This document shows, in pieces, positions 1-11,628 of a stretch of 13,112 bases of DNA (the stretch's first letter is position 1; every line of letters starts with the position of its first letter). The DNA comes from Paraglomus occultum (Eukaryota; Glomeromycota; Glomeromycetes; Paraglomerales; Paraglomeraceae): NCBI GenBank assembly GCA_910592205.1, contig CAJVPJ010001028.1, positions 1-13,112 on the forward strand. The letters are read 5' to 3'. The position numbers were made by a program, and so were the translations under genes. Below the pieces are notes generated by a model, which did not search any database, was not told where the DNA came from, and saw only the letters and a list, made by a program, of their open reading frames with translations.

Positions 1-2759
1 GTAAATTATCTGACTGCAAGCAGACATTTATCGTATTATCCGCGCGGAGAAACGAAAATACAACTTTAATTGCATCGATTATTGTCAGCATAACGGTTGC
101 AAACCAGTGATCTCTCATATACCGGGACACTAGATCTGTTCTATTCTGTCATCATGAAAGGGAGCGTGTCAGTTATTGTAATCATTTTTGCATGACCTCG
201 AATTAGAGTCATTTTCTCACCTGCGATGATCCAATTATTCCCCATAAACCCAAAAGCGATGCTATAGCGTATACGAACGAGTACCCAATCAAGAGAGGCT
301 GACTAAGGTGTAAAGTAGTTACTGCAAAACCGCACAGGCAGGTATGATGGACGTTAGATACATTCTTTTTCTTTCAAAAAAAAAACTAACTTTTTCTTTT
401 ACATAATACTTACTGTTCAATCCCTTGAAGGTTATGACAGCTACTGCTAGAGTATACAACTAGTAATTGATTATTTTATCATTAAAAACTCTGGATCAAG
501 TTTACGCCTCTATTTTGAGATAAAACACCAAGCTTACCAATAGTGAAGTTGAGATACCAAAGACACAGGCACGCGGCGAGAATTTGGGCATGGCTTAACG
601 CCGTATTAATGAGTTTGAGAACTCGGGAATAATACTATACAGCAGTTATCAATTTGAACTTTCGATAGGCAACAACGTACGGACGTGAACATGTAATGAT
701 GCTTCTAAACGACCAGCGTTGTATCTATATAATTAATACTTAAATAAGTCTAGTTATTTCGAAGGGACCAAGGGTCCCTCGGATAATAGATAAAATGTGG
801 TAAGAGAAGGTGGAAAACGGTCGAAACGAAAAGGTTTTGGGATAATGAAGTCGAAACAAATCTACATACTCTAAATGGGAAAATAAGCCAACCATAATTA
901 GAAATAACAGGATCGCTGGTCACACCGAATTTTCAAGTATTAAAATATATTAAAATGAGCAAATCGAGACAATAGATTGTTATTTGAATATGAAAATACA
1001 ATTAACCGAGGATTTGATTGGGCATATCCCAAACACATTGGAGGGTCTCCGTATTGCTATGGTTATGGTTGGTAGACGATAGTTCAAGGGTGTAGTAAGC
1101 ATTAATGTTCATGAGGTTTAACAATGGAGAGGAACGAAAGAGAGTGAACACTGTAGAGTTGTACAGAACGCCATGGCAAGAAAAACCATCAGCTATGTCT
1201 AAAAATACATCAAAAGGATAGGAAGGACAACGACGCAAGTGCAGGCACCAGTGAATACGTGTGGATGTGTACAGGTACATTATAACGTGCAACATTGTGA
1301 CGTACTACAACGTAGAACAAAGAGAAACCAATTTCCCCCGCATAATAAATATTGTTGACTGCCAAATAAAGTAAAGTAGAGGATCTTTGTTTTGAGTAAA
1401 TACAAATATGGGTGAACAATCACACATACTTCCCTCTGTTTAATAAAAAAAGATCATGACTAATGAAAGTCGGAAATAGGTAAATAAATGTTAGGATTCA
1501 AAGATTGGTATCTTAAGCCTGACGTCATCTTTAGTTTTATAACAGAAACATTGTTCTATATCTGTTATTTGTATTGTCTTGAGCGGACTGCTATCAGTTC
1601 TCACAATGTTGTAATGCAACCGACTATCCATGTATGGAAAGCGTTATACAAATAAACAAGCTGTAATGAAACTCGGATCTGTTTACGTATCGTTTCACTA
1701 TTAGCAAATAATAATAACAAATAGTAATAACATTTTTAATATTTGCCGGCAATCGATTAATAACCGGTTTATTGCTATTATAGGACTAATCTAACTTTTA
1801 GGAGCAGAACTAATATAAACACTAATTAATTCTAAATTATCGAAAAATTAGCCTGGCTGCATATTTGTCAGCACCAGATTTATTACATTGTCTATAACAT
1901 ACAAACTTAATGTTACGCTTTTTAAAAACGTTTTAAATGCTATGGCGTTTGGTAATGAAATCTACGTCTCCCTAAACTTTATTGTGAAAGCATTAATTTA
2001 CAGACATTTGAAGGGGCAAAGCCAATAAAGTAGACGCATATTCACATGTAATAGAGTAATTGGATACAAGTCATATTACTTCTCACACATGAAAACTTTA
2101 TGGTATTTTCAAAAATAACACACGTGCCTCCCAATAATGGGACAAGAGAACGTTATTACCAATAAGCATTTTACTGATGCAATGTATTATTACCAAAGCA
2201 CCAATTTTTATGTAATTGACATTGGGTCTTGGCGTTAGTACTACAATTCTTTAATTCGCGCGAGTTTCAGTTGTCCATCAACAAGTCTTTCGGATATTTA
2301 CAGCAGCGACTCTAACCAATTACACTCACCCTACGAAAAAATAACAATACTTTCTTTTTTTTTTTCAAACATGATTTGGCCAGCCATACGTATGCTGTTA
2401 GTCAGGATAATTTTTATGCCAGCTTGAAGCTAATTGATTGTATTTTTGACCCTTTATCGATAATCAAGAATTAACCATTGTCGTTTCAAGACTGCAGTTT
2501 TAATAAACGAGCTGGTATTTGTGTAACACCGCCACTTCATCGAACCACACCTTCATATCTTAACTTTCACATTACTCTTTTTCAAAAAATATAATTAGCT
2601 TCAAAATGGTATAAAAATTATTGCGGCAAAAATTGCCAATACTTTTGGTAAGTGAGCGTAGATAAGATAAAAAGACACTCGTTCAACTTCAAGGATGATG
2701 CAATTTGACCTTTTTCCTTCCAAGTCCAATACTCTCTCTACACATAAATTTGATTTATG
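1..2759. other. AT-rich intergenic region, no gene recognised
   Basis: I see no convincing gene here. Stop codons are frequent in all frames. The longest open stretches, on the minus strand at 1002-1419, have no recognisable motif and a composition like random AT-rich DNA. Poly-T and poly-A runs occur, for example around 2350-2365. No tRNA, rRNA or transposase motif was seen. A short perfect inverted repeat lies at 763-779. A gene with very short exons could have been missed. Confidence 0.6.
763..779. repeat. Short perfect inverted repeat
   Basis: AGGGACC and GGTCCCT form a 7-base stem around a 3-base loop. It is G/C-rich in an AT-rich setting, so it stands out. No gene lies next to it and there is no U-rich tail context, so no function is assigned. 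Confidence 0.4.
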
Positions 2760-3890
2760 ATTGTCGAATATGTGGAAAGTTGCAAAAAGTCACGGAATCC
2801 TGTTCCAATACGATGTCCTGCTCAAAGGCTCCAATGCTCGATTGCCGGAAGTAAAAGAGCTATATTTCTTCAATAGTTTTGCGAAATGTGCACCCATCGT
2901 ATATTCTATTTTGCTACTCAAGGCTTGAATTAAAAACATCCGCAACAGTTATTGTGCTCAGAGTCGCTGCGTTCCACTTGTTCGTATACGGTCTTGCCAA
3001 CCATTAAAAACCTGAAGTATCTAATAGCCAATGATGGAGCGATGTCATTTGTTAATGAAATTGTCGGAATTCTTCGCGCCACACATTCCGAAATTCTACC
3101 TGGCCAACCTTGTCAATCACAGATAAATGGAACCTTGCGCTTTTCAAAGTTTTGGTACTCTCGATAGAAAACAGAAAAGCAGCTCCGCGTATTGTATGAA
3201 TAGTAGGCTTGAACGTCCTCTTGTAGAACGTAACAATCAGGCCTCTGCAAAATTAGTCATTCACTTTATCAATAACGCTTTACTCACAAACATTTTCACA
3301 AAAAAGTAGCCTGTGTCTGTTCCGTCTTTTTATCTGACGTAAATCGAAATGGATCTTTACAAATTGGTAGTCCTCAAAACAAGCAGATCGCATGTTTCTC
3401 CTGTTAACACCTGCTTGATTATGGATGGTGTGGTCACATCTACTTTTACTAGCCAGAAATGCTATAATCACCAAAGGCTAATCACATATCTAGCATCGGT
3501 TTCTGCTCCTCGCTATAGAACGACTAACTATTTACAGCAGTAAACATCGGATCGTCCATAAAAATGTTTGTGTTACACCTTGAATGTATGTTATCTAGCA
3601 CATGTTTTTGTATAGTAGGAAATCTTCAAAGCAATTACCTTTTCCTTTTACTACGAACTGCAGCCTGTCCAGGAGTAATACATGCCTCGACATAGCTATA
3701 TAATCATATTCATAGCGAATGATTTCTTTCCTTTCAGAGGCAGAGTTTGCCGTTGTCCTGATTTACTCTGGTTTTTCTTCCTACTTCCATGTGACACGTC
3801 ACTAATTGTTTGGTTGATCGGCTCGATCAACATCTTGTTTGTCCCCGACGGGAAAATTCGGAATAAATGATCACATGCCTCACACAACTA
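2760..3890. other. Protein-like but unrecognised stretch, possible decayed element
   Basis: This part is denser in open frames than the flanks. On the plus strand, a stretch from about 2762 to 2927 stays open for some 55 codons and reads like protein (for example MWKVAKSHG and LPEVKELYFF). A second open frame at 2952-3167 includes PTIKNLKYLIANDG. ATG-initiated frames lie at 3127-3309, 3349-3543 and 3682-3870. On the minus strand 3696-3887 is also open and rich in Lys, Ser and Gln. The pieces lie in different frames and I could not join them with credible splice sites. No catalytic motif, terminal repeat or target-site duplication was found. It could be a degraded mobile element, an unrecognised split gene, or chance. 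Confidence 0.25.
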
Positions 3891-4055
3891 TTATAAGTAT
3901 TTACTATCACCAACATTTGTGTATGTTGTGGGAGAATTGGTATTTATCCAAGAGACCGTCTTAACCCGTCGGCTTGTCATTGTTCCCTGGAATCACTGCT
4001 TACAACAACACTATAACGATTTATAAATTTGCAGTGTTGGGATAACGTATTTATA
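3891..4055 (+). promoter_or_regulatory. Putative promoter and 5' leader of the adenylate kinase gene
   Basis: This is the sequence directly upstream of the chosen ATG. It holds a TATAAA at 4022-4027 and a small inverted repeat, CAACAT-TTGTGT-ATGTTG, at 3911-3928. TTGCAG at 4029-4034 resembles a splice acceptor, so a 5' leader intron is possible. The TATAAA is only about 30 bases from the ATG, which would give an extremely short leader if it is a real TATA box. The boundaries are inferred. Confidence 0.3.
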
Positions 4056-5663
<1,608 letters not shown>

Positions 5664-7509
5664 CTGGGGAACGAATGAAGGGAGGAAAGAACACATGGAC
5701 ATTATTTGAGTTAAAACCGGTTATATTTTATTTCCCCAAATGAGTGTTAACTCGGTATAATAAATGGTTGGTTCTGTAAATGAAGTTTACAGAAGTGATG
5801 TCATGCTACGTGCCTAAGAGTGAACGTCAGCAATCGTCGAATAGAACAGTAGGATATTAGATGGGGAAATGAACAGTGTCAGATTTTTTATAATTATTTT
5901 CAGTTAATAATTTTTCCGAGATGTTTACAAGGTTGTCATAGAATTGTCCCGTCAAACTTTCATTTTTTCACTTCCATTGGCATTTACTGTACAAGTTTGT
6001 GGATTTTTGAATACAGATTAAAGTAAACCAAATATTATCAACCAAGCGAAAGTGCAAAATCAAGTGGACAAAGGCAAAATTTTGATGAACGCCAACTTGA
6101 AGCAAAATGATGGGAAAGTTCGTGGGTTGAGTTCACGACACTAAGATTAATTTGGTAACGCTATATTTGAAAGCTTTCAATCCGAAGTTATTAATATTAT
6201 ATGACTGACTCAATATTTTAGGGTTAGCTGCCTGACACTGCTGTGGAGATAACGTTTACAAAATAGTTGACTCTCTTTCTCCCAAAGCAGAAATCAAAAA
6301 AGGAAAGGGAGGATAGAGCGCTATGAAATGATGCCGGGCAATTTTCCACTAATCTTTAAATACGTTACGAATGGGGAGCTTTTATAAAGAATCGAGCCTA
6401 ACGTTACGAGTGTGAATTTATACCTTAGCAATAAAATTATCTTTAAAGCAAACAAGACAATACTTTTACGCGAGTTTTTAACGAACAAGCTTGCTTGAAA
6501 ATTCAAGCCAACTTTTTTGACGTGCACCAAAACATGGAATTGCTCAATGAAATATATATTTTATCGAATTGCCACTTCTCATGGAATCGAAAGCTTAATA
6601 ATCAATTCGGAATTTACTACGGACAATTACTTACTCAACTTTAACAATTGAAAGAATAGCTTTAATGTTACTATCCATATTAGCGTGTCGCTAACAAGTA
6701 AACTCGGACGCGCAACTGATTAACGTCGACGTGTCATAAACGAAGATATCATCCATTACATAGTAAATGGTAACCTTGTCCCCGATAAAAGTACGACAAA
6801 TGCTATTTACAAATTATTATGTAAAGGTAAGAACATTTTCTATTAAAGTGGTCATCTTTGGCAAACGTATAGTTGTATTGTAACGAGAACGCACGTTGTG
6901 CATTAAGCATTAGCTAAAATTTTTAACGTGTTATTGCCAAACTCCAACACTTGCTTTCTGGTTATTGTAATGGCCATCGCTGAAGACTTTTCAGTAGAGA
7001 TAATTTTTCTTAGAGCAACTGTTAGAATGTTTGTCTGAACACGTGAACATGACGGCTTTTGGGTTATATGTATTTAAGAGAGAATGGATAATATACGTAA
7101 TGAATTTCTCGTGCATTTGTATGTCTATTGGATACGTCACATTAGATGGTAACGCGCGTAACTTACAAGGGTACAAATTACACAATCGGGCTTGGTAAGT
7201 TCCCAATGTCTCACTAATCCGGGTATGTGTACCGGCTTAGTTGCAGCAATAGTGGTAATAATCTTAGACGAGCGGTCCGGATACGCGAGACATCATTGGA
7301 AGGCACATACGTACGTGCGGTATGAACGCCGAGAAAGGACTGAGATTTCACTCATTACGGTTATCAAACGTAATCGTATAATAGTTATTTTACCCGATTT
7401 ACCATGCCTGCATACAATTTCCCAACGAAAAACAATCGTTTACTTCATTAGATGTTTTATAATGTCATTCATATTGCTATCAATGCATTAGAGTTAAAGC
7501 CTCACAGTT
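5664..7509. other. Convergent intergenic region, no gene recognised
   Basis: This region separates the 3' ends of the adenylate kinase and kinase genes. It is AT-rich, with scattered stops. The open frames at 6321-6530 (-), 6991-7206 (-) and 7192-7491 (+) show no motif or consistent protein character. A close inverted repeat, GCTTGAA-aa-TTCAAGC, lies at 6493-6508. I found no AATAAA on the minus strand close to the kinase stop, so its 3' end is not located. Confidence 0.6.
5759..5764 (+). terminator. Candidate polyadenylation signal AATAAA
   Basis: An AATAAA hexamer lies about 95 bases after the adenylate kinase stop codon, at a typical distance for a fungal 3' end. It is identified by motif and position only. 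Confidence 0.45.
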
Positions 7510-8843
7510 TCAACTGAAAAATAATCTGCAAAGACTTTCAGGAATGCGCCTCTTCAATTCAGACATATTTATGGCAGAAACAGCTGACAGTTCTGACAGG
7601 TATGGACTCTGCAAAGCCTATTTCAAAATACATCATCAAATTAGAATTTTTAATCGAATTACTATACAAGCATAAATCGACAACGCAAACCTGTTTCGCA
7701 GGCAGCCTCTCGATTGGCCGAAGCACCAAAAGCTGTTTAATGAAATCTAGTGCATCATCTGTCGCGTTTGGAAGTTCCTGGCGCGATAATCCTTCACTGT
7801 GGTCTATTTCGAAAGTTATTTTCCCATAGTCAGGAAGATACCTGAATTCCTATACAGGTTGAAGATGCACGTTTTAAGACAAAATTATGGTATCATATTA
7901 CCTAACAGCAAAACAATTAACTAACATGCTCTTACTGGCCAAGTTAAGTCATCGGGGACATTGAGTACTCTGAATATACGACAGATCTGGTCAATATCAC
8001 TTTCGCCACAAAACAACGGTGTTCCTGGTGGCTGTGTGAAAAATTCTGCGATAATGCACGCAGTAGACCAAATATCTATGGATTCTGTGTAATTCGGTGA
8101 AGAAAAGAGAATCTCGGGCGCTCTGTAATATCTGTGGAAAAATAGAGTTAACACGTGACATGTAATGCCATGTAATGCAATTTCCATTATACACGGACGA
8201 CTATACGTGGTTTATAAACCGTGGGATACCTTGTGCCGACTTCATGATTCATCTTTCCTCTCTTTTCTGCTCCTTCTTCTTTACCTTTGTCATCCTCTTC
8301 TGTCCAAGCACAACCCAAATCAGCAATTTTGATAGTTCCCGAACGGTCAACCAATATATTGTTTGGCGACAAGTCGCGATGTATAATGCCTTGGTCATGA
8401 AGATAGGCCACGCCACGGAGAATCATAACCATCGATGCCTTTGCGTGTAACGTTGTCAGTTCATAGTCTTTGAGCAGTCTCTTTATCGTAAAAGGACAGT
8501 AGGGTAGTATCAATCGCAGTCGGTATGCTATTGCTGAGGATTCTTTGAATGCTAAAAGATTAATAATCTGTGAGTGAATTATGTGTATGCCCTCTTGAGC
8601 TTTATACGCAAACCATAGCCTGTGAGCATGCAATAAATGAAAGAAATATACATTCTCATGATTGATTGATGACAATATGTTAATTTCTCTCTGTATGCGT
8701 TGTTGTCCGAGTATTCCGTTTGGCGCTTTAATGGCAACGGTGTCGCCAGTGTTAGCGTCTTTGGCTAAAAATACCACACTGAATGTACCTTCTCCAATGG
8801 TTTCGATAATGTCATAGTCATCTCTGTTGTATTCTCTGATCAT
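7510..8843 (-). CDS. CDK-like serine/threonine protein kinase, CCRK/CDK20 (Csk1-like) group, five exons
   Basis: On the minus strand exons 8843-8652, 8567-8230, 8131-7936, 7849-7691 and 7617-7510 join into 993 bases, 330 residues, about the usual length for a single-domain CDK. Motifs: Gly-rich loop IGEGTFSVV (16-24), VAIK with K39, an alpha-C Glu in QREINIL (E53), HRDLSPNN (127-134, D129 and N134 present), DLG (147-149), YYRAPE (178-183, rebuilt across intron 2), DIWS (196-199), then [12 protein letters not shown], a WPEF step and LPDYGKI. The C-lobe wording, notably DI(D/E)QLC, WPE and LPDYxKI, resembles CCRK/CDK20. In fungi that group includes Csk1, which activates CDKs, so a CDK-activating role is inferred only. 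Oddities: Ser131 sits where Ser/Thr kinases have Lys. DFG is DLG. An acidic and basic insert lies at 153-169. The usual activating T-loop Thr appears to be Asn171. Intron 1 has no stop and is a multiple of three. The kinase fold is very likely; the subgroup is less certain. Confidence 0.92.
8568..8651 (-). other. Stop-free in-frame intron of the kinase gene
   Basis: This 84-base, phase-0 intron starts with GTATAT and ends with CACTCACAG. It contains no stop in the kinase frame, so the gene also reads through it, adding 28 residues. I treat it as an intron because removing it gives INHENIINLLAF, which fits the normal kinase spacing between strands beta-4 and beta-5. The retained version puts an unrelated Tyr/His-rich insert there. 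A second CTCACAG lies inside it, ending at 8620. Confidence 0.8.
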
Positions 8844-9516
8844 GATCTATTTTTTTTGTCCAAGTCACACGATAATGTTCCAGTCTCATTTTCAAGATGC
8901 AAGGATGTTACACAAGGCGGCGAACCGAGAAACGAAATTTGGAAATATGATTCTCCGCATAGTTCATATATGCAAGTTTTTTTTGGATGTTTACTATAGT
9001 TTACTAATGTTGGAAACGTTCACGTCATGAAAATCCGTTAAAGAATGAATCACGTGCTGTAGATATTAATTTACTTGGCACTATGACTCTTACTCTGGTG
9101 TTTGTGGTTTGTTCACAAAGGCGTGTCCAATTAATTGTAATTAAAATTTATAATTATAATCCTGGTTACCATTACGGACTAGTTTCTGAAATAATAATAA
9201 TATGTTACAGTTATAATTACAAGTTCTATTAATACTAGCAAATATGCACGTCCCTGTAATTGTTATATTAATAGACTTTCTTTTTACGTTGTTCATATTT
9301 AGAATGCTTTATCTGCACTACATTCCCGAGGTTCTGCATTTCTATTCTTGGTTAAAGTTTACCCCCCAATCTCGGACTTTCCATTTTATAGCACAGCCAT
9401 TTCGAAGTTTCATTCACCTTACCTCGTCTCTTATCTCAAGAGCAAAAACGACTCGCTTTATAACTTTATTGTATTCAAATAGAGAAAAGAGCGTCATAGG
9501 ACGCACATAATAGAAA
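8844..9516. promoter_or_regulatory. Shared divergent promoter region of the kinase and DUF7137 genes
   Basis: The 673 bases lie between two start codons on opposite strands, so both promoters must lie here unless leader exons reach outside. Visible motifs are an E-box CACGTG at 9051-9056, an ACGTCA (CRE half-site) at 9022-9027 and a CCAAT at 9127-9131. A pyrimidine-rich stretch lies at about 9280-9440. TATAA at about 9460 lies near the surface protein start. The open frame 9244-9510 (+) has no protein features and is treated as leader sequence. Motif assignments are by eye and none is proven. Confidence 0.4.
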
Positions 9517-10930
9517 ATGAAAATGCGTGGGGCACTCTTCACGGCAGCAGTTATCTTCGTCATCTGTTTATTTTTATTAGTTGTAGAAGGCTTTGATGGA
9601 GCTGATGGCTTGAACAAAAGACGTAAGTTTATTACTTTTGTGTTGATATAAGTAGATACTGATGGTTTCCAAGAGCACAGTGTAAGATTTTCATACGCGA
9701 CGTTGTAGACTCTGTTATCTTACGTCCCAAGAGTAGCAGTATACTTAACATTCCACATAAGTTACAAGTAAATGGAGAGAGACCAAGAACTGTAGTTTTT
9801 TTTGTTCCATAATTCTGAGTATTACATGTGGACAATATGCTTGGGGTAAACGAGGTTGCAGTAGTAATATCCTAGTTCGTTTGGACAATTAGTAGAAATT
9901 ATGAATATTACCTGCGACACCATGTGTAAATGGCTAGAGGAAAGTGAAAGTGACTTAGTAAGCAATGACTAACTAAATTGTCTTGCCATACAGAACCTCA
10001 AAATCCTGGTGGTGGTGGTGCTGCTGGTGGCGGTGGTGGTGCGGCTGGAGGCAATGGAGGAGCTACCGGAGGTAATGGAGGAGCTGCCGGAGGCAATGGT
10101 GGAGGAACTGCTGGAGGCAATGGAGGAGCTGCTGGAGGCAATGGAGGAGCGGCTGGAGGCAATGGAGGAGGAGCGGCTGGAGGCAATGGAGGAGGTGCTG
10201 CTGGAGGCAATGGAGGAGGTGCTGCTGGAGGCAATGGAGGAGGTGCTGCTGGAGGTACTACCAATACAGGTGCGACCAATGCAACTACAGGCGTTGCGAG
10301 TCCGACCACCACCTCAGCAACTCCGACCAGTACTTCAAACGAAACTATAGTTGATCCAAATGTGCCTCAAGGCCAAATACAAATGGTGACACCAGCTGTA
10401 ACTGCTAACAAAGCTCTATACAAAATTGGCACCAAAGTCACATTTTCCTGGAAATATAGTCCAACGGCGATGCTTGCACCTAAAAATTTAACTATGGAAG
10501 CACAAGCAGGCGCGAACAAAAACTGGTACCCGATAGCAAACCTCTCTGGAGATGCCACAAACTACGTGTGGGACACATCAAATCAGAGTCCTCCGTTGTT
10601 AAATAGTGATTATACGCTTTGGATTTACGATGAACGAGGAAGAACGCCAGTCCCATCACCTGGACATTTGGCCCCGTTTTCGGGATTGATATTTGCAATG
10701 TATACACCTGAGCCCTACACACCTTACGATGGTAAGTGACATGGATAGCGAGTCTGTTTATTTTGACGTTTATATTAATATTATTGTTATTGATAATTGT
10801 ACGCGCTTTTGTTGCAGGTTACCAATGCGCCACTTGCAGTGCAGGTTCATCTCTTCCAATAATACCGATAACAGTGACTATTGGTATTACCGTCTTAACA
10901 ATGATTAGGTTTGCATTTCTCTTAAGTTAG
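9517..10930 (+). CDS. Secreted or membrane-anchored cell-surface protein with Gly-rich repeats and a DUF7137 domain, three exons
   Basis: Exons 9517-9622, 9994-10731 and 10818-10930 join into 957 bases, 318 residues. Residues 1-25 form a signal peptide (KMR, then a hydrophobic core at 6-23). A dibasic LNKR ending at residue 35 could be a Kex2-type cleavage site. Residues 41-123 are Gly, Ala and Asn, with nine repeats at 54-121. A Ser/Thr-rich linker (124-153) is suited to O-glycosylation. The folded part (about 163-289) reads IQMVTPAVTA, YKIGTKVTFSWKY, YTLWIYDE, FAMYTPEPYTPY and CATCS, which I recognise as the fungal DUF7137 domain of unknown function. N-glycosylation motifs lie at N131, N151, N200 and N218. 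The C-terminal 25 residues are hydrophobic after a small-residue stretch SAGSS, so the protein ends in either a GPI signal or one membrane helix. The two CATCS cysteines are the only ones outside the signal peptide. A wall or plasma-membrane role is inferred. ATG at 9517 was chosen because it opens the signal peptide; M3 is also possible. Confidence 0.86.
9623..9993 (+). other. Long first intron of the DUF7137 gene
   Basis: This is the longest intron in the window, 371 bases. The donor is GTAAGT, a branch-point-like CTAAC lies at 9969-9973, and the acceptor is CATACAG. It separates the signal peptide and dibasic site from the repeat region, splitting a Gln codon after its first base. Open frames inside it (for example 9632-9835 on the minus strand) show no protein character. 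Whether it carries regulatory sequence cannot be seen. Confidence 0.8.
10047..10250 (+). repeat. Coding minisatellite, nine 21- or 24-base units
   Basis: Nine consecutive units encode GGNGGAA or GGNGGGAA variants. Unit lengths in order are 21, 21, 24, 21, 21, 24, 24, 24 and 24 bases. Early units carry variants (ACC, ACT, GGT). The last three 24-base units (10179-10250) are identical, which points to recent expansion. All length changes are multiples of three, so the frame is kept. A less regular Gly/Ala stretch (10008-10046) precedes it. Confidence 0.95.
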
Positions 10931-11560
10931 ACAAGAACACTGGCCGTTTATTCAAACATCATGTCATTGAAAATGATAGAGTTTATTGTCATACTGATAC
11001 TGCAAATTAGACTCGCATTCTTTTTCAATGCGTCTAAATGCCTAATTACCACAATGTACTTTTCGTCAAGTGTATTCTATACAACTATAATATGCATGTG
11101 TCTGTGATGAGGTTACTGGAACATTTTTGACTATCCGTGAGTTGAACCTCTGTATACAAGACTTTCTATAGGCGGTAGTTACGGTCGAGTTTACAATAAA
11201 AATTTATAATAATTAGATTTTTTTTAACTACACTATTGGAACTTGATAACGCTATGTTCATATGATGTCGCAATAACAATCGTTTATAACCTGCCGTTAA
11301 CGGAATGCCAATAAGTGCAACCTGCGCTAAGAGTGTATCGGATGAATTACTAGAGAAATTTCACTACAGTAGAAAATAACCTTTTGCATAGTATTTCCGC
11401 GATCGGTTGACCGAGTCTTTCTTCTAATAAAATGCCCGTTTATTTTGACAAATCAGAGGTAATAATGTGCATTTTTCTTTCCCAATAATAATAAACGTAT
11501 ATAACAGTTACAATATGCAGCATCATTTCATTGTAAACGTTGATCAACATTCTATAGTTC
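10931..11560. other. 3' flank of the DUF7137 gene, no further gene seen
   Basis: The sequence is AT-rich and stops are frequent in every frame. The only feature I can name is the candidate poly(A) signal at 11195-11200. Confidence 0.55.
11195..11200 (+). terminator. Candidate polyadenylation signal AATAAA
   Basis: An AATAAA lies about 265 bases after the DUF7137 gene stop, followed by an AT-rich tract and a T run. This would give a 3' UTR of normal length. The call rests on motif and position only. Confidence 0.4.
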
Positions 11561-11581
11561 TAAGATTCTTTGTCATTTAAA

Positions 11582-11628
11582 AGAGCTCAGCCCCATTGCA
11601 TAATAATAAGGGGTAATTGAAGAGCTCT
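11582..11628. repeat. Interrupted inverted repeat
   Basis: AGAGCTC at 11582-11588 pairs with GAGCTCT at 11622-11628. Inside it CCCC at 11591-11594 can pair with GGGG at 11610-11613. GAGCTC is itself palindromic, so part of the symmetry is trivial. No function is assigned. Confidence 0.3.

Noticed and set aside
1002-1419. Two overlapping minus-strand open frames of 97 and 69 codons
   Set aside because: No recognisable domain, no plausible splice context and no support from composition. Frames of this length are expected by chance.
4029-4055. Upstream in-frame TTG start for the adenylate kinase
   Set aside because: A non-ATG start is unlikely in a fungal nuclear gene. The ATG at 4056 directly opens a good mitochondrial presequence.
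7192-7491. 99-codon plus-strand open frame downstream of the kinase gene
   Set aside because: It lacks an ATG at its beginning, shows no motif and has an irregular composition. Chance is the simplest explanation.
8175-8450. 91-codon plus-strand open frame over the kinase gene
   Set aside because: It is antisense to kinase exon 2, which has clear catalytic motifs on the minus strand.
9244-9510. 88-codon plus-strand open frame with a hydrophobic start, just upstream of the DUF7137 gene
   Set aside because: It has no domain, ends seven bases before the real start codon and lies in the promoter or leader. Its pyrimidine-rich sequence explains the hydrophobic residues.
10047-10250. Tandem repeats that could be taken for a CRISPR array
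   Set aside because: The units are directly adjacent with no unique spacers, lie inside a coding exon and keep the reading frame. The host is a eukaryote.
9998-10350. Long open frames in other frames of the Gly-rich repeat: a Pro/Ala-rich one on the minus strand and a Glu/Leu-rich one on the plus strand
   Set aside because: They arise because the 21/24-base repeat lacks stops in several frames. They have no independent start context, signal or domain, while the main frame encodes a full secreted protein.
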